This document shows, piece by piece, positions 34,853 to 43,670 of a DNA stretch of 64,000 nucleotides. The stretch comes from Coriobacteriaceae bacterium. Its GTDB lineage: Bacteria; Actinomycetota; Coriobacteriia; Coriobacteriales; Coriobacteriaceae. Numbering within the stretch: the first letter of the stretch is position 1; every line of letters starts with the position of its first letter. The notes beneath the pieces are model-generated. The model was not told the DNA's origin. It worked only from the letters and a program-made list of their open reading frames with translations, and did not search any database. The position numbers were made by a program, and so were the translations under genes. The stretch lies in contig CABIZD010000008.1 in assembly GCA_902363125.1 (NCBI GenBank), positions 1 through 64,000 of the forward strand. The letters run 5' to 3'.

Positions 34853-35097
34853 ACGTGATGTGGGACGTGCAGGAGAGGACGTGCGCGATCTGCGGGAGGG
34901 TCTTCATCCCGAAGGCGCCCCACGCCAAGTACTGCTCGGAGGCGTGCCGGCGCGAGCACGACCTGCGCCGCGTGAAGGAGGCCCGTCGCAAAGGCACCAA
35001 GCCGAAGCGCGACAGGGTCGACCGCTATTTGGCAGGCTCGGGCGCGGCGCACGACGAGATCATGGCCATGCGGCGCGAGGTCGCGATGAGATATTGA
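34849..35097 (+). CDS. Small zinc-finger protein
   Basis: 82 residues. CAICGRVF (about 12-19) and YCSEACRREH form a MYND/FCS-like zinc finger, followed by a basic helix that could bind nucleic acid. It ends the run of coupled early genes before a terminator. Confidence 0.7.
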   Translation: MNVMWDVQERTCAICGRVFIPKAPHAKYCSEACRREHDLRRVKEARRKGTKPKRDRVDRYLAGSGAAHDEIMAMRREVAMRY

Positions 35098-35123
35098 GTT
35101 TCCGCAGGTAGATATATAATTAA

Positions 35124-35154
35124 GGCCGCTGGCGTTGGAGCGCCGGCGGCCTTT
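35124..35154 (+). terminator. Terminator of the early operon
   Basis: Stem GGCCGCTGGCG/CGCCGGCGGCC (T-G pair) then CTTT. Confidence 0.7.
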
Positions 35155-35216
35155 GGCAAAGACGCCTCCCGGCATCCTCTATGTGGCGTAGAGCATGGTA
35201 CCACGCGGGAGGTCAC

Positions 35217-35669
35217 ATGGACGCAAGGGAATACTTCGATACCGTACGGGCCGCCCAGCGCGGCATCGACCGCAGGCTGGCCGTCATCCAGTCGATGCAG
35301 GCGCGCGAGCAGGTGCGCGCGCAGCGCTACGACGCCGTGGGCAAGGGCGCGCACGGCACGGACTTCATGCGCTCGACGGACGACCGCATAGACTACGAGC
35401 GCCGCAGCGGCGCCGAGCTGTCCGAGCTGCGGCGCGAGGTGGAGCGGGGTCGCGAGCTCTGCGCGGGCGTGCGCTCGGCCAACCCCGGCAAGCGCTGGGG
35501 CGACGTGCTGGAGCTGCGCTACTGCGAGGACCGCACGCTGCAGGAGATCGCGGGGACTCTGGGGGTGTCGGTGAGGTCGGTGAACTCCGACCTGTGCGCC
35601 GCCCTGGACTGGACGGACATGGTCGGTCTGGCGGCAGCGCGATCCGGTCTTGGCCGCGCTGCGGTCTGA
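35217..35669 (+). CDS. Sigma-70 region 4-like late transcription regulator
   Basis: 150 residues. The C-terminal part (about 95-135; RYCEDRTLQEIAGTLGVSVRSVN) is a sigma-factor region 4-type helix-turn-helix, preceded by a long coiled coil. This is the build and position of the RinA/ArpU-type activators that switch on phage packaging and structural genes. GGGAGGTC precedes ATG 35217. Confidence 0.75.
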   Translation: MDAREYFDTVRAAQRGIDRRLAVIQSMQAREQVRAQRYDAVGKGAHGTDFMRSTDDRIDYERRSGAELSELRREVERGRELCAGVRSANPGKRWGDVLELRYCEDRTLQEIAGTLGVSVRSVNSDLCAALDWTDMVGLAAARSGLGRAAV

Positions 35670-35688
35670 GTTATATATCTCTGTCGTG

Positions 35689-35716
35689 ACCCGTCGGCTC
35701 CGCGCCGGCGGGTTTC
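35689..35716 (+). terminator. Terminator of the late regulator gene
   Basis: Stem ACCCGTCGGC/GCCGGCGGGT (one T-G pair), then TTC. Confidence 0.7.
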
Positions 35717-35730
35717 TCTCTATCTGTGGG

Positions 35731-35820
35731 CTGCACGCGATTGCACACCGTTGCATGCAATTGCACGCGATTGCCTACGATTGCACGCGATTGCACACAA
35801 TTGCACACCGTTGCACGTTG
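35731..35820. repeat. Nine 10-bp phased direct repeats (TTGCAYRCRA)
   Basis: Nine units start exactly every ten bases from 35731 to 35811, each beginning TTGC (first CTGC). Positions 7-10 vary mostly among ACGCGA, ACACCG and ACACAA endings. The reading frame changes each unit, so it is not coding. It lies in the 298-base noncoding gap between the late regulator and the packaging genes. Confidence 0.85.
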
Positions 35821-35903
35821 CGATTGGGATATAACTAGGGTGTCGATTCGCAGCGCCGCCCGCGCGGTGTGCGGGTCGGATGTGCGTGGAAGCACAGATG
35901 AGT

Positions 35904-35943
35904 GGCCGGGGTTCCCTTCAGCAGTTCAGGGACTCCGGCCTTT
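35904..35943 (+). terminator. Terminator-like hairpin before the packaging region
   Basis: Imperfect stem GGCCGGGGTTCCCT/AGGGACTCCGGCC, then TTT. Confidence 0.6.
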
Positions 35944-35967
35944 CTATTACGTTTAATTCAATAGGGG

Positions 35968-36177
35968 ATGATGTCCGTGGTCAGCCGAGAGTACATCGCG
36001 CGATCCGCCCGCCACCACGACACAGTCATGGCGTGGGCGTTCCGCCGCGCCCTGGGGGTCACGGCGGCGCCTCGCCGCCGACCAGGGGGTGCCGGGGGCG
36101 TGCGCCTGGAGGCGCTGCGCTACGGGGGCATCGAGGCGTGCATGTCCAACCGAGGGCGCTCCCCGGTGGAGTGGTAG
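35968..36177 (+). CDS. Small basic hypothetical protein
   Basis: 69 residues after AGGGGATG. Arg-rich, no recognised domain. It ends 3 bases before the HNH gene. Confidence 0.5.
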   Translation: MMSVVSREYIARSARHHDTVMAWAFRRALGVTAAPRRRPGGAGGVRLEALRYGGIEACMSNRGRSPVEW

Positions 36178-36180
36178 GGG

Positions 36181-36588
36181 ATGGGCAACCCGCGCAAGGC
36201 CAACGGCGCCCGCCGTCGCCATGTCGTGCGGTGGCTCCGCTCGCAGGGCAGGCCCTGCTGGATATGTGGGCTACCCATAGACTACGGGGTGCCGCCGGGC
36301 AACCCCGGGGCCTTCGAGTGCGACGAGCTCGTCCCGGTCAGCCGCGGCGGATCGCCCTTCGACCGCGACAACGTCGCCGCCGCGCACCGCTGCTGCAACA
36401 ACTGGCGCCGCGCCCGCAGCGTCGCCGAGGTCTCGGCCGTCCGCCGCGCCCTCCGCGAGCATCTCGCCGCGTGGAACTCTCCTGAGTCCTTCGTCGAGCT
36501 GTGCAAGGCGCTCAAGTCCGAACGTATTCCCTTTATTAGCCCCCCGTCCGTGCCCGAGAAACAGCCGCGGCAAACGACCTCATGGTAG
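36181..36588 (+). CDS. HNH endonuclease
   Basis: 135 residues. CWICG and HRCCNNWR provide the zinc/structural cysteines, and ECDELVPVSRGG...DNVAAAH is the beta-beta-alpha HNH core, with Glu-Leu in place of the usual His pair (DEL instead of DHI). HNH proteins next to terminase help in DNA cutting during packaging in cos phages. TAGGGG precedes the ATG. Confidence 0.85.
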   Translation: MGNPRKANGARRRHVVRWLRSQGRPCWICGLPIDYGVPPGNPGAFECDELVPVSRGGSPFDRDNVAAAHRCCNNWRRARSVAEVSAVRRALREHLAAWNSPESFVELCKALKSERIPFISPPSVPEKQPRQTTSW

Positions 36589-36607
36589 GGGATGCGCCCC
36601 GGCGCTC

Positions 36608-36627
36608 GACCCCACGGGGGTCTTTTG
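36608..36627 (+). terminator. Terminator after HNH gene
   Basis: Stem GACCCC/GGGGTC with loop ACG, then TTTT. Confidence 0.65.
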
Positions 36628-36737
36628 CCGGATGGTGACAGGCCACCATCCCGCGCCAGGGCCGCAATACCCCCGAATACGCTTTTTTACGGAAGTCAAG
36701 CCAAAACCGCAGCTAAACCGAGAAAAACTAGGCGGGT

Positions 36738-37754
36738 GTGTACGTGAAGATACACGATATCGTCCCATATGAGCGAAACGCCCGGCACAACGCCTCCGCC
36801 GTCCCCGTGGTCGCCGACTCCATCAAGGAGTTCGGGCTGCGCGGGACCATCGGCCTGGAGAGCCGCGAGCGCCCGGTTATTGTATGGGGGCACACCCGCG
36901 TCGAGGCGTGCAGGAGCCTGGGGTGGGACGAGATTCCCGACTCCAAGATCGAGTATTGCGACGACCTGACCGACGAGCAGATCAAGGCCTTCCGCATCGC
37001 CGACAACAAGACCGGCGAGGTGGCAACCTGGAACAAGTCGATGCTGCGCGAGGAGGTCCGCAGCCTCAAGGACTTCGACATGTCGAGGTTCGGGCTGGAC
37101 TTCAAGAGCAAGCGGCTCGACTACGGCCACGAGCGCCTGAGGACGGACGACGCGTATAACCTGCGCCTCGTCAGCCGGTCCGACTGCGGCCGAGACGGCA
37201 TGCCCCGCATGAAGCGGTGCATGGCCAAGCCGGCGGACATGATCGGGTTCAACTACGCCAAGAGCACGCCCGAGGCCGACAAGGCCGGCCGCTGCTGCCA
37301 CTTCTTCATCGACGACTACCAGTTCGAGCGCGTGTGGGCCCGCCCCGCGGCCTACCTCGAGTGCCTGCGCGGCTTCGAGTGCGTGCTCACGCCCGACTTC
37401 TCGCTCTACCTCGACATGCCAGACGCCATGCAGCGGTGGAACCGCTACCGCTCCCAGGCGCTCGGCCACTGGTGGCAGGAGCAGGGCCTCCGTGTAGTCC
37501 CGACCCTGTCGTGGGCGCAGCGCCAGAGCTTCCGCTTCGCGTTCGACGGCGTCCCGCGCCGATCGACCGTCGCCGTGTCGACCGTCGGCGTGAAGGGGGA
37601 CGAGGGCGCCCTGGCCGTCTGGCGCGAGGGCATGGCGGAGGCCATGAGCCGCCTGGAGCCCGCGCGCGTGCTGCTCTACGGCGGCGACATAGGATTCGAT
37701 TTCGGCGCCTGCGAGGTCGTCGAGTACAAGGGAGGCGGTTTCCGTGGGAGGTAG
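36738..37754 (+). CDS. ParB-like domain fused to DUF4417
   Basis: 338 residues. The first about 115 residues form a ParB/Srx domain (IVPYERNARHN, VWGHTRVEACRSLG, FRIADNKTGE), as in phage DNA-modification gene clusters. The second part (about 150-335) resembles DUF4417, with FSLYLDMPDAMQRWNRYRS and VPTLSW. The function is unknown; co-occurrence near terminase is known for both parts. GTG 36738 is the likely start. Overlaps the next gene. Confidence 0.75.
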   Translation: MYVKIHDIVPYERNARHNASAVPVVADSIKEFGLRGTIGLESRERPVIVWGHTRVEACRSLGWDEIPDSKIEYCDDLTDEQIKAFRIADNKTGEVATWNKSMLREEVRSLKDFDMSRFGLDFKSKRLDYGHERLRTDDAYNLRLVSRSDCGRDGMPRMKRCMAKPADMIGFNYAKSTPEADKAGRCCHFFIDDYQFERVWARPAAYLECLRGFECVLTPDFSLYLDMPDAMQRWNRYRSQALGHWWQEQGLRVVPTLSWAQRQSFRFAFDGVPRRSTVAVSTVGVKGDEGALAVWREGMAEAMSRLEPARVLLYGGDIGFDFGACEVVEYKGGGFRGR

Positions 37755-38406
37755 GGGCTCATACTCTTACTCCGGCAAGCGCTCGGCCAAGGACGGATCG
37801 ACTCTGTCGGCCTACGCGGTCGCATCTCTGAACAGGGGCGCTGCGGGAGGAACGACGGTGGAGTCTGCCATAGACCGCTTTCGCGAGCAGCTGATGGACA
37901 ATAGGTACGAGCACTCGGCCTATATCGATGACGCGGGATATGTCCATGCGCTGGGGTCGACCGGAAAGGAAGGGTCGACCAGAGTCGCGCCGCTGTCCTC
38001 CGTCGCACATGAAAAGGGCGTCTCGACGATTATCCATAACCATCCTCATGGCGGCTCGGACGGCCGCAAATGGGGAGGCCCGCTTTCCGGCGGCGACCTG
38101 GAATACATCGCCTCGGCCTACAACATGAGCGGAGGACGCGTCAAGAGGATCGTCGCGACGTCGAACGAGGGGACCTATTCCGCGCTCGTGACGAAAAGCG
38201 TGAGCGGCAAGGCCGTCAGGTCTGCCGTAAAGCGAGCCGATGCTACGGTCAGGGGGAGGAAATATCAGAGCGAAATCGCGATGTGGAGAGCAGTGAACAA
38301 GGCCTACACCTCGGAGTTTGCTAAAATAGGCATTGAGATCAGCTATGAGAAGCAACCGAAGAAAAGCGGGCTTCTCGTTACCCAGAAGACCGGCACCTAT
38401 GCGTGA
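37744..38406 (+). CDS. JAMM/MPN-domain metalloprotease-like protein
   Basis: 220 residues. IIHNHPHGGSDGRKWGGPLS followed by GGDLEYI forms the JAMM zinc motif (H-x-H ... S-x2-D) of the RadC/JAB family. A Gly/Ser/Tyr-rich N-terminus precedes it. JAMM enzymes cut isopeptide or peptide bonds; phage examples are linked to head maturation or anti-host roles. GTG start, 11-base overlap with the gene before. Confidence 0.7.
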   Translation: MGGRGSYSYSGKRSAKDGSTLSAYAVASLNRGAAGGTTVESAIDRFREQLMDNRYEHSAYIDDAGYVHALGSTGKEGSTRVAPLSSVAHEKGVSTIIHNHPHGGSDGRKWGGPLSGGDLEYIASAYNMSGGRVKRIVATSNEGTYSALVTKSVSGKAVRSAVKRADATVRGRKYQSEIAMWRAVNKAYTSEFAKIGIEISYEKQPKKSGLLVTQKTGTYA

Positions 38407-38422
38407 TGGGGGTTGATGCCAG

Positions 38423-38638
38423 ATGGCATATGACGTTGACTACGATTTCGAGTTTGACGAGGATGAATTCGGCACGGCGATGATGCCCAAGGGCGTCAAG
38501 TGGCGTGGAAACCTCTGCCTGCTTCCCAACGGCAGGTACCTCCCGCCTGGAAACTACCGCACCGAAGACGGTGGCAACATCATCTACGAACCGAGCGAAC
38601 TGAGCCCCTTCGCCGATATGCTCTCGCAGTTCAGATAG
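38423..38638 (+). CDS. Small acidic hypothetical protein
   Basis: 71 residues; the first 20 are strongly acidic (Asp/Glu/Phe/Tyr). Possibly a partner of the JAMM protein 16 bases upstream. No family recognised. Confidence 0.6.
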   Translation: MAYDVDYDFEFDEDEFGTAMMPKGVKWRGNLCLLPNGRYLPPGNYRTEDGGNIIYEPSELSPFADMLSQFR

Positions 38639-38663
38639 GCCGCGGGTATTCAGGATTTATAAG

Positions 38664-38688
38664 AGCCGTCCCAAGGGGCGGCTTTTTT
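38664..38688 (+). terminator. Terminator before terminase genes
   Basis: Stem AGCCGTCCC/GGGGCGGCT (T-G pair) with six T residues. Confidence 0.8.
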
Positions 38689-38708
38689 ATGCCGATTGGA
38701 GGTGGCGG

Positions 38709-39092
38709 ATGCCCCTCGAGAAGCCCGCCGCGGTCGCCGGCGACCCCGTGAAGAGCGCCAAGTGGGACGAGCTCACCGCCGGCCGCTCGTTCACCCAGGC
38801 CGACGCGCCGACGCTCGCGCTGCTTTGCCAGTGGTACAAGATCGTCGAGCTCGCCCAGGACGAGCTCGACAGCTTCGGCGAGCAGACCGCCTACCAGAAC
38901 GACATGGGGGACCTGAAGTCATTCCCGCAGATAGCGACCCTGAAGACCGCTTCGGCGGAGATCAGGCAGCTCAACAAGCAGCTCGGCATAACCGACGGCC
39001 ACGAGGGGGCGCCAGATGTCCGGAACGTCCAGACCAAGCTCTTCTCGATCGCCGAGCGCCACGAGGCGCGGAAGGCAAGAGCCGCGGTATAG
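38709..39092 (+). CDS. terS: Terminase small subunit (P27-type)
   Basis: 127 residues, helical. Position directly before and overlapping terL, and the pattern QWYKIVELAQDELDSFG...KQLGIT match P27-family small terminases, which bind the packaging site on phage DNA and hand it to TerL. GGAGGTGGCGG precedes the ATG. Confidence 0.8.
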   Translation: MPLEKPAAVAGDPVKSAKWDELTAGRSFTQADAPTLALLCQWYKIVELAQDELDSFGEQTAYQNDMGDLKSFPQIATLKTASAEIRQLNKQLGITDGHEGAPDVRNVQTKLFSIAERHEARKARAAV

Positions 39093-40527
39093 GGTCGCCG
39101 TGGGCGAGGTCGCCTACTCCGAGGGAGAGGACGCCGCCGAGCTGGGCGGGGACCTGGGCATGGAGCCCATCGAGTGGCAGTCCCTGGTTCTGTCCGACTG
39201 GTGCGCGTGCGATGCCGAGGGCCGCCCCGCCTACGTCACGTGCGGCCTGGACGTGCCCCGCCAGAACGGCAAGAACGCCGTCATCGAGATATACGAGGTG
39301 TTCCGCCTGGCGGTCTGCGGCTGGCACATCCTCCATACCGCGCACCGCGTGAAGACCGCCAAGAAGGCGTTCAACCGACTCGTCCGCTACTTCACGGACA
39401 AGGATCACCCCGAGCTCTCGTGCCTCGTCGAGAGGATCCGCCGCACGAACGGCGAGGAGGCCATCTACCTCACCAACGGCGGCTCCATCGAGTTCTCGGC
39501 GCGCACCAACGGAAGCGCGCGAGGCTTCGATGACATCCAGCTCGTCGTGTTCGACGAGGCACAGGAGCTCACCGACTCCCAGTACGACGCCATCATGTAC
39601 ACGCTCGCCGCGTCCGCGACCGGAGAGCGCCAGATCATCTACACGGGCACGCCGCCCAACGAGGACTGCCCCGGCACCGTGTTCGCGCGCACGCGCGCGG
39701 CAATCCTCGCCGGCGACATCCCGAGCACCGAGTGGTGCTCGTGGGCCACGGACGAGTGCCCGCGCCAGGACGCCACGTTCGACGACGTGGTGGACCTCAT
39801 CTACGAATCGAACCCGAGCATGGGCATCATCCTGTCGCTCGACTTCACCCGCACGGAGTTCGCCGGCGGCTCCATCACCGGCTTCGCCCACGAGCGCCTG
39901 GGCTGGTTCAGCCCGGCCGCCATGCTCACGAGGGCCATCCCGCGGGAATCGTGGAGCGCCGCCCTCATCGACGCCATCGGCGACCGGTACCGCGGCAAGA
40001 AGGCCTTCGGGGTGAAGTTCTCGAGGGACGGGTCGACCTACGCGCTGTCGGGCTGCAAGCTCGGCCAGCGCGCGCTTAAAGGCAAGGCCGCCGTCGAGCT
40101 CATCAGGGTCGGAACGACGGCGGGCGGCGCACGCGAGCTCGCCAAGTGGCTCTACGACCGCCGCACGACCGCGTCGGTCGTCGTCATCGACGGCATGTCG
40201 GGCGCCGACGCGCTCATCGACCGCCTCGCGGAGATGAAGCCGCCGCGCGGCTACGTCGTGAGGCCGCAGACGCGCGACGTGGTCGCCGCCGCGGTCGGCT
40301 TCGTGGACGCCCTCAACGACGGCACGCTCGCGCACACCTACGACCCGACCCTCGAGGAGTCGGCGAGGAAGTGCGTCCGCAGGAAGATCGGGTCCAGGGG
40401 CGGGTGGGGCTTCGGCTCCCCCGAGGACGCGACCGTGTCGCCCGAGCCGCTCGAATCATGCTCGCTCGCGCTGTGGGGCGCGAGGACCACCAAGCGCAAC
40501 CCGCGCAGGAAGCAGAGGACACTGTGA
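39016..40527 (+). CDS. terL: Terminase large subunit
   Basis: 503 residues. ATPase domain with a Walker A variant in DVPRQNGKNA (about 76-85) and Walker B IQLVVFDEAQE (about 175-185). The C-terminal RNase H-like nuclease contributes Asp residues (VVVIDGMSGAD). It powers DNA packaging into the head. ATG 39016 gives a 77-base overlap with terS; GTG 39100 in frame is an alternative start. Confidence 0.93.
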   Translation: MSGTSRPSSSRSPSATRRGRQEPRYRVAVGEVAYSEGEDAAELGGDLGMEPIEWQSLVLSDWCACDAEGRPAYVTCGLDVPRQNGKNAVIEIYEVFRLAVCGWHILHTAHRVKTAKKAFNRLVRYFTDKDHPELSCLVERIRRTNGEEAIYLTNGGSIEFSARTNGSARGFDDIQLVVFDEAQELTDSQYDAIMYTLAASATGERQIIYTGTPPNEDCPGTVFARTRAAILAGDIPSTEWCSWATDECPRQDATFDDVVDLIYESNPSMGIILSLDFTRTEFAGGSITGFAHERLGWFSPAAMLTRAIPRESWSAALIDAIGDRYRGKKAFGVKFSRDGSTYALSGCKLGQRALKGKAAVELIRVGTTAGGARELAKWLYDRRTTASVVVIDGMSGADALIDRLAEMKPPRGYVVRPQTRDVVAAAVGFVDALNDGTLAHTYDPTLEESARKCVRRKIGSRGGWGFGSPEDATVSPEPLESCSLALWGARTTKRNPRRKQRTL

Positions 40528-42035
40528 TCCAGAGAATTGGGCGCGGGACCTCCGTCGAGACTCCGAACCTCGACGCCGTCCCCAAGCCGTACCGATCCGC
40601 CGTGGAGGACATGTTCGACACCTGGGGCGACGTGTCGGCGCGAAACACCGTCCTCAAGCGCTACTACGAGATGAAGAACGAGATGAGGAGCCTCGGCATC
40701 TCCATCCCGCCCATGCTCGAGAAGATCGACTGCGTCACCGGGTGGTGCGCCAAGGCCGTCAAGGCGCACTCCGTGCGCTCCGTCTTCGACGGCTTCGTCT
40801 TCGACGGCGCGGAGGACCAGGACCTCAAGCGCCTCGTGCGCAAGAACCGCCTGAGGTCGCTCTACCGGCAGGCGTGCTCGAGCGCCCTAACCTACGGCGT
40901 GTCGGCCATGACCGTCATGAAGGGCAGACCGGGCCAGCCCGCGGCGATGGTGCGCGTGTTCAGCGCGAACCAGTTCTGCTGCCTGTGGGACAAGGACGAG
41001 GGCCGCATCCGCTGCGGCGTCGTCCTAGCCGACGTCGACCGGTCGGGCAACGCCTCCCGCTACGTGTGCCACTTCCGGGACGCGGTGCTCACGCTGGTGC
41101 GCATCGGCTCGGGCGGCGGCCCCTACGAGTGGGACTGCGAGGTGGAGCCGAACCCCATGGGGCGGCCGCTCATGGAGGTGCTCACCTACGACCCCGACCC
41201 CGACCGCCCACTCGGCCACTCGATGCTCACGCCCGAGGTCCGTGGCATCGTCGACAAGGCCATGCGCGACGTTTTGCGCATGGAGGTCGGCGCGGAGTTC
41301 TTCACGTTCCCGCAGCGATACATCCTCGGCGCCAAGGACGACCTCTTCTCGGTGAAGGACGGGGACGGGGACGAAGGCGAGGACGGGGACGAAGGCGACA
41401 GCGTGCCGTTGCCCATAGCCAAGTTCAACGCATACGTCGGGTCGTTCCTCGCCATCACCAAGGACGAGGACGGCGACGTCCCGACCGTGGGGCAGTTCGC
41501 CGCCCCGACCGCCGACAACTTCACGCGCGTGTTCGAGAACGACGCGCAGCGGTTCTCCGGCGCGACCAACGTGCCGCTGGCGCAGCTGGGCGTGCTGTCG
41601 AACACCTACACGTCCTCGGACGCCCTGGGCGCGGCGAACGACCCGCTCATCCTCGAGGTGGAGCAGATCAACGAGCACAACGCCGAGGCGCTCGAGACGA
41701 TCGCGCAGATGATGATGGCGATCAAGGACGACGTCCCGATAACCAGACTCACCGACGAGCAGTGCGCCGTCCAGGCGTGCTTCAAGGACCCCTCGATGCC
41801 CACCATCGCCGCGCGCGCCGACGCCTGGACGAAGCTCGGCGCCGCGGACGAAAGCATGGTGGGCACCCGCGTCTACTACGAGGGCGTGGGCCTGTCCCAG
41901 CCGACCATCGACCGCCTGGAGCGCGAGAAGCAGCAGGGCGGCGCCATCGCGTCGCTCAACGCCATGGCCGACACGATGGCCATCGAGGCCGCGAAGGCCG
42001 CGGTCCTGCCGCCAGCCGGCGGTGAGGCGGAGTGA
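40524..42035 (+). CDS. Portal protein (SPP1 gp6-like)
   Basis: 503 residues, GTG start overlapping the terL stop. The length, the helical stem/wing pattern and the location between terL and a MuF-like protein identify it; sequence marks such as ATNVPLAQLGVLSNTYTSSDAL are typical of this portal family. An acidic Asp/Glu/Gly loop lies near 275-295. Forms the dodecameric DNA channel. Confidence 0.9.
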   Translation: MIQRIGRGTSVETPNLDAVPKPYRSAVEDMFDTWGDVSARNTVLKRYYEMKNEMRSLGISIPPMLEKIDCVTGWCAKAVKAHSVRSVFDGFVFDGAEDQDLKRLVRKNRLRSLYRQACSSALTYGVSAMTVMKGRPGQPAAMVRVFSANQFCCLWDKDEGRIRCGVVLADVDRSGNASRYVCHFRDAVLTLVRIGSGGGPYEWDCEVEPNPMGRPLMEVLTYDPDPDRPLGHSMLTPEVRGIVDKAMRDVLRMEVGAEFFTFPQRYILGAKDDLFSVKDGDGDEGEDGDEGDSVPLPIAKFNAYVGSFLAITKDEDGDVPTVGQFAAPTADNFTRVFENDAQRFSGATNVPLAQLGVLSNTYTSSDALGAANDPLILEVEQINEHNAEALETIAQMMMAIKDDVPITRLTDEQCAVQACFKDPSMPTIAARADAWTKLGAADESMVGTRVYYEGVGLSQPTIDRLEREKQQGGAIASLNAMADTMAIEAAKAAVLPPAGGEAE

Positions 42036-42913
42036 TACCGCGCGGGGATTTCGACCGCTACGCCCGCGCACTCGGCATCAACGCCGACCTGCTGCAGGCG
42101 GCGGTCGCACAGGCGATAGACGAGTGCGCGGGCCTCTACGGCGAGGAGCTCTACCGGGCGCTGGCGCGCACCTACGCCGTGCTCGTTGCCAAGTTCGGCT
42201 CGTTCGCGGCCGCCGCGGCCGTCGAGTTCTACGCCGCCATGCGCTCGGGCGCCGGACCGGCGCAGGGATACGAGCCGCGTCAGTTCGACCCCGGCCACGG
42301 CGGGCTCCTCGCGAGCGACGTCGACGAGGCGCTGCGGGCTTCCGCGCCCGCCGTGGCGCTCGCGGCGAGGGCCGTGCAGCGCGCCATGGGCTACGCGGAC
42401 GCCACGATCCAGGGCAACGCCATGGCCGACCCCGCGCACCCGCGCTGGGCGCTGGTGCCGCACGCCGGCGCGTGCGACTGGTGCCGGATGATCGGCTCGC
42501 GCGGCTTCGTCTTCAAGAGCTCGGCGACCGCCGGCGCCGAGCGCCACCCGAGCTGCAGGTGCATACCGGTCGCCGACTTCTCCGGCAGCCCCGCGCTCGA
42601 CGGCTACGACCCGGCGGCGCTCTACGACGAGTACCGCGCGAAGCACCCCGAATGGGGGTCCAGGCGCTCGGGGTCCCGCGGCCACCGCAGGGGCGGCAAG
42701 GTAGTCGCCGCGTTCGTTGACGGCAAGAGGTTCGGGAGCATCGGCGACATCCAGAGGTACATGGAGGGGGCGTCGTCCCCGGATGACCTCAAGGCCCGCA
42801 TGGCCACCGCGAACAGGGCGGGGCTGGCCATGGGCTTCAAGCCCGGGAGCCCCTACGCCAAGTCGCTCGCGCAGACCGCGGCGAGCGTGAGCAAGAGGCT
42901 CTCGGCCAAGTGA
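42032..42913 (+). CDS. MuF-like minor head protein
   Basis: 293 residues. The central CDWC...HPSCRC motif (about 150-177) is the MuF/SPP1 gp7 signature, a Cys/His cluster found in proteins bound to the portal and injected with DNA. The basic C-terminal region after residue 205 is extra. GTG start in ATGA-type overlap with the portal gene. Confidence 0.88.
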   Translation: MIPRGDFDRYARALGINADLLQAAVAQAIDECAGLYGEELYRALARTYAVLVAKFGSFAAAAAVEFYAAMRSGAGPAQGYEPRQFDPGHGGLLASDVDEALRASAPAVALAARAVQRAMGYADATIQGNAMADPAHPRWALVPHAGACDWCRMIGSRGFVFKSSATAGAERHPSCRCIPVADFSGSPALDGYDPAALYDEYRAKHPEWGSRRSGSRGHRRGGKVVAAFVDGKRFGSIGDIQRYMEGASSPDDLKARMATANRAGLAMGFKPGSPYAKSLAQTAASVSKRLSAK

Positions 42914-43096
42914 GGACGCCCCGTGGGAGGGCGGGCGCGACGCGCCATCAAGCGTCGCCGGCGAAGACACGCAACGCGCCGGCAGAAACACGAGGCCGCA
43001 GCCCGCACGGGAGGCGGCCTTTTCCATGCCAAAACACCGCCAGCGCCACCGCACGGGGCGCGAGGCGAGCCCCGCACGGGGCGGAAGGAGTGCAAG

Positions 43097-43657
43097 ATGC
43101 CGACCCAACAGCAAGCCAGCAACGTGACCGATCCCGTCGATCCCCCGCAGCCCGCCGCGCCGGCGGAACCCGGCGCCGGCCAAGAGCCCGGCGCGCCGCA
43201 GGAGCCGCCCGCGATCGACTGGAAGGCCGAGGCCGAGCGATTCAAGAAGGAGTCCCGAAAGTGGGAGGCCCGGGCCAAGGAGAACAAGGGCAAGGCCGAC
43301 CTGTGGGACGCCCAGGGCGCGCAGGCGCCCACCGTCGAGTCCCTCAACGACGAGCTCAACGACCTGAAGGGCCGCCTCGCCGCGTCCGAGGCCGAGCGCG
43401 AGCGCGAGCGCACGCTCGCCCGCGTGTCGCAGGCCACCGGCGTGCCGGCCGCGCTCATCCACGGCGACGACGAGGAGTCGATGACGGCATCGGCCAAGGC
43501 CGTCGCCGACTTCGCCGAATCGCGCCAGCCGGGCTACCCGCTCGACAAGGGCGGATCCGGCGGAGGCAAGAAAGTGAACAGGGAGTCCATCGAGTCCATC
43601 AAGGACCCCGCCAAGCGCATCATGGCCCGCGCCGCGCACATGGACCTCTACAAGTAA
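43097..43657 (+). CDS. Scaffold protein
   Basis: 186 residues. A Pro/Ala-rich N-terminus, a long charged coiled coil (about 45-120) and a basic C-terminal helix are the standard build of phage scaffolds, which guide capsid assembly and are then lost. GGAAGGAG precedes the ATG. It sits right before the capsid gene. Confidence 0.85.
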   Translation: MPTQQQASNVTDPVDPPQPAAPAEPGAGQEPGAPQEPPAIDWKAEAERFKKESRKWEARAKENKGKADLWDAQGAQAPTVESLNDELNDLKGRLAASEAERERERTLARVSQATGVPAALIHGDDEESMTASAKAVADFAESRQPGYPLDKGGSGGGKKVNRESIESIKDPAKRIMARAAHMDLYK

Positions 43658-43670
43658 GAAAGGGGCAAGC

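Noticed and set aside
35731..35820. CRISPR-like array
   Set aside because: Units are 10 bp with no spacers and no cas genes; it is a simple phased direct repeat.
35671..35895. Coding frames across the 10-bp repeats on both strands
   Set aside because: Open only because the repeat lacks stop codons in those frames; residues just echo the repeat.
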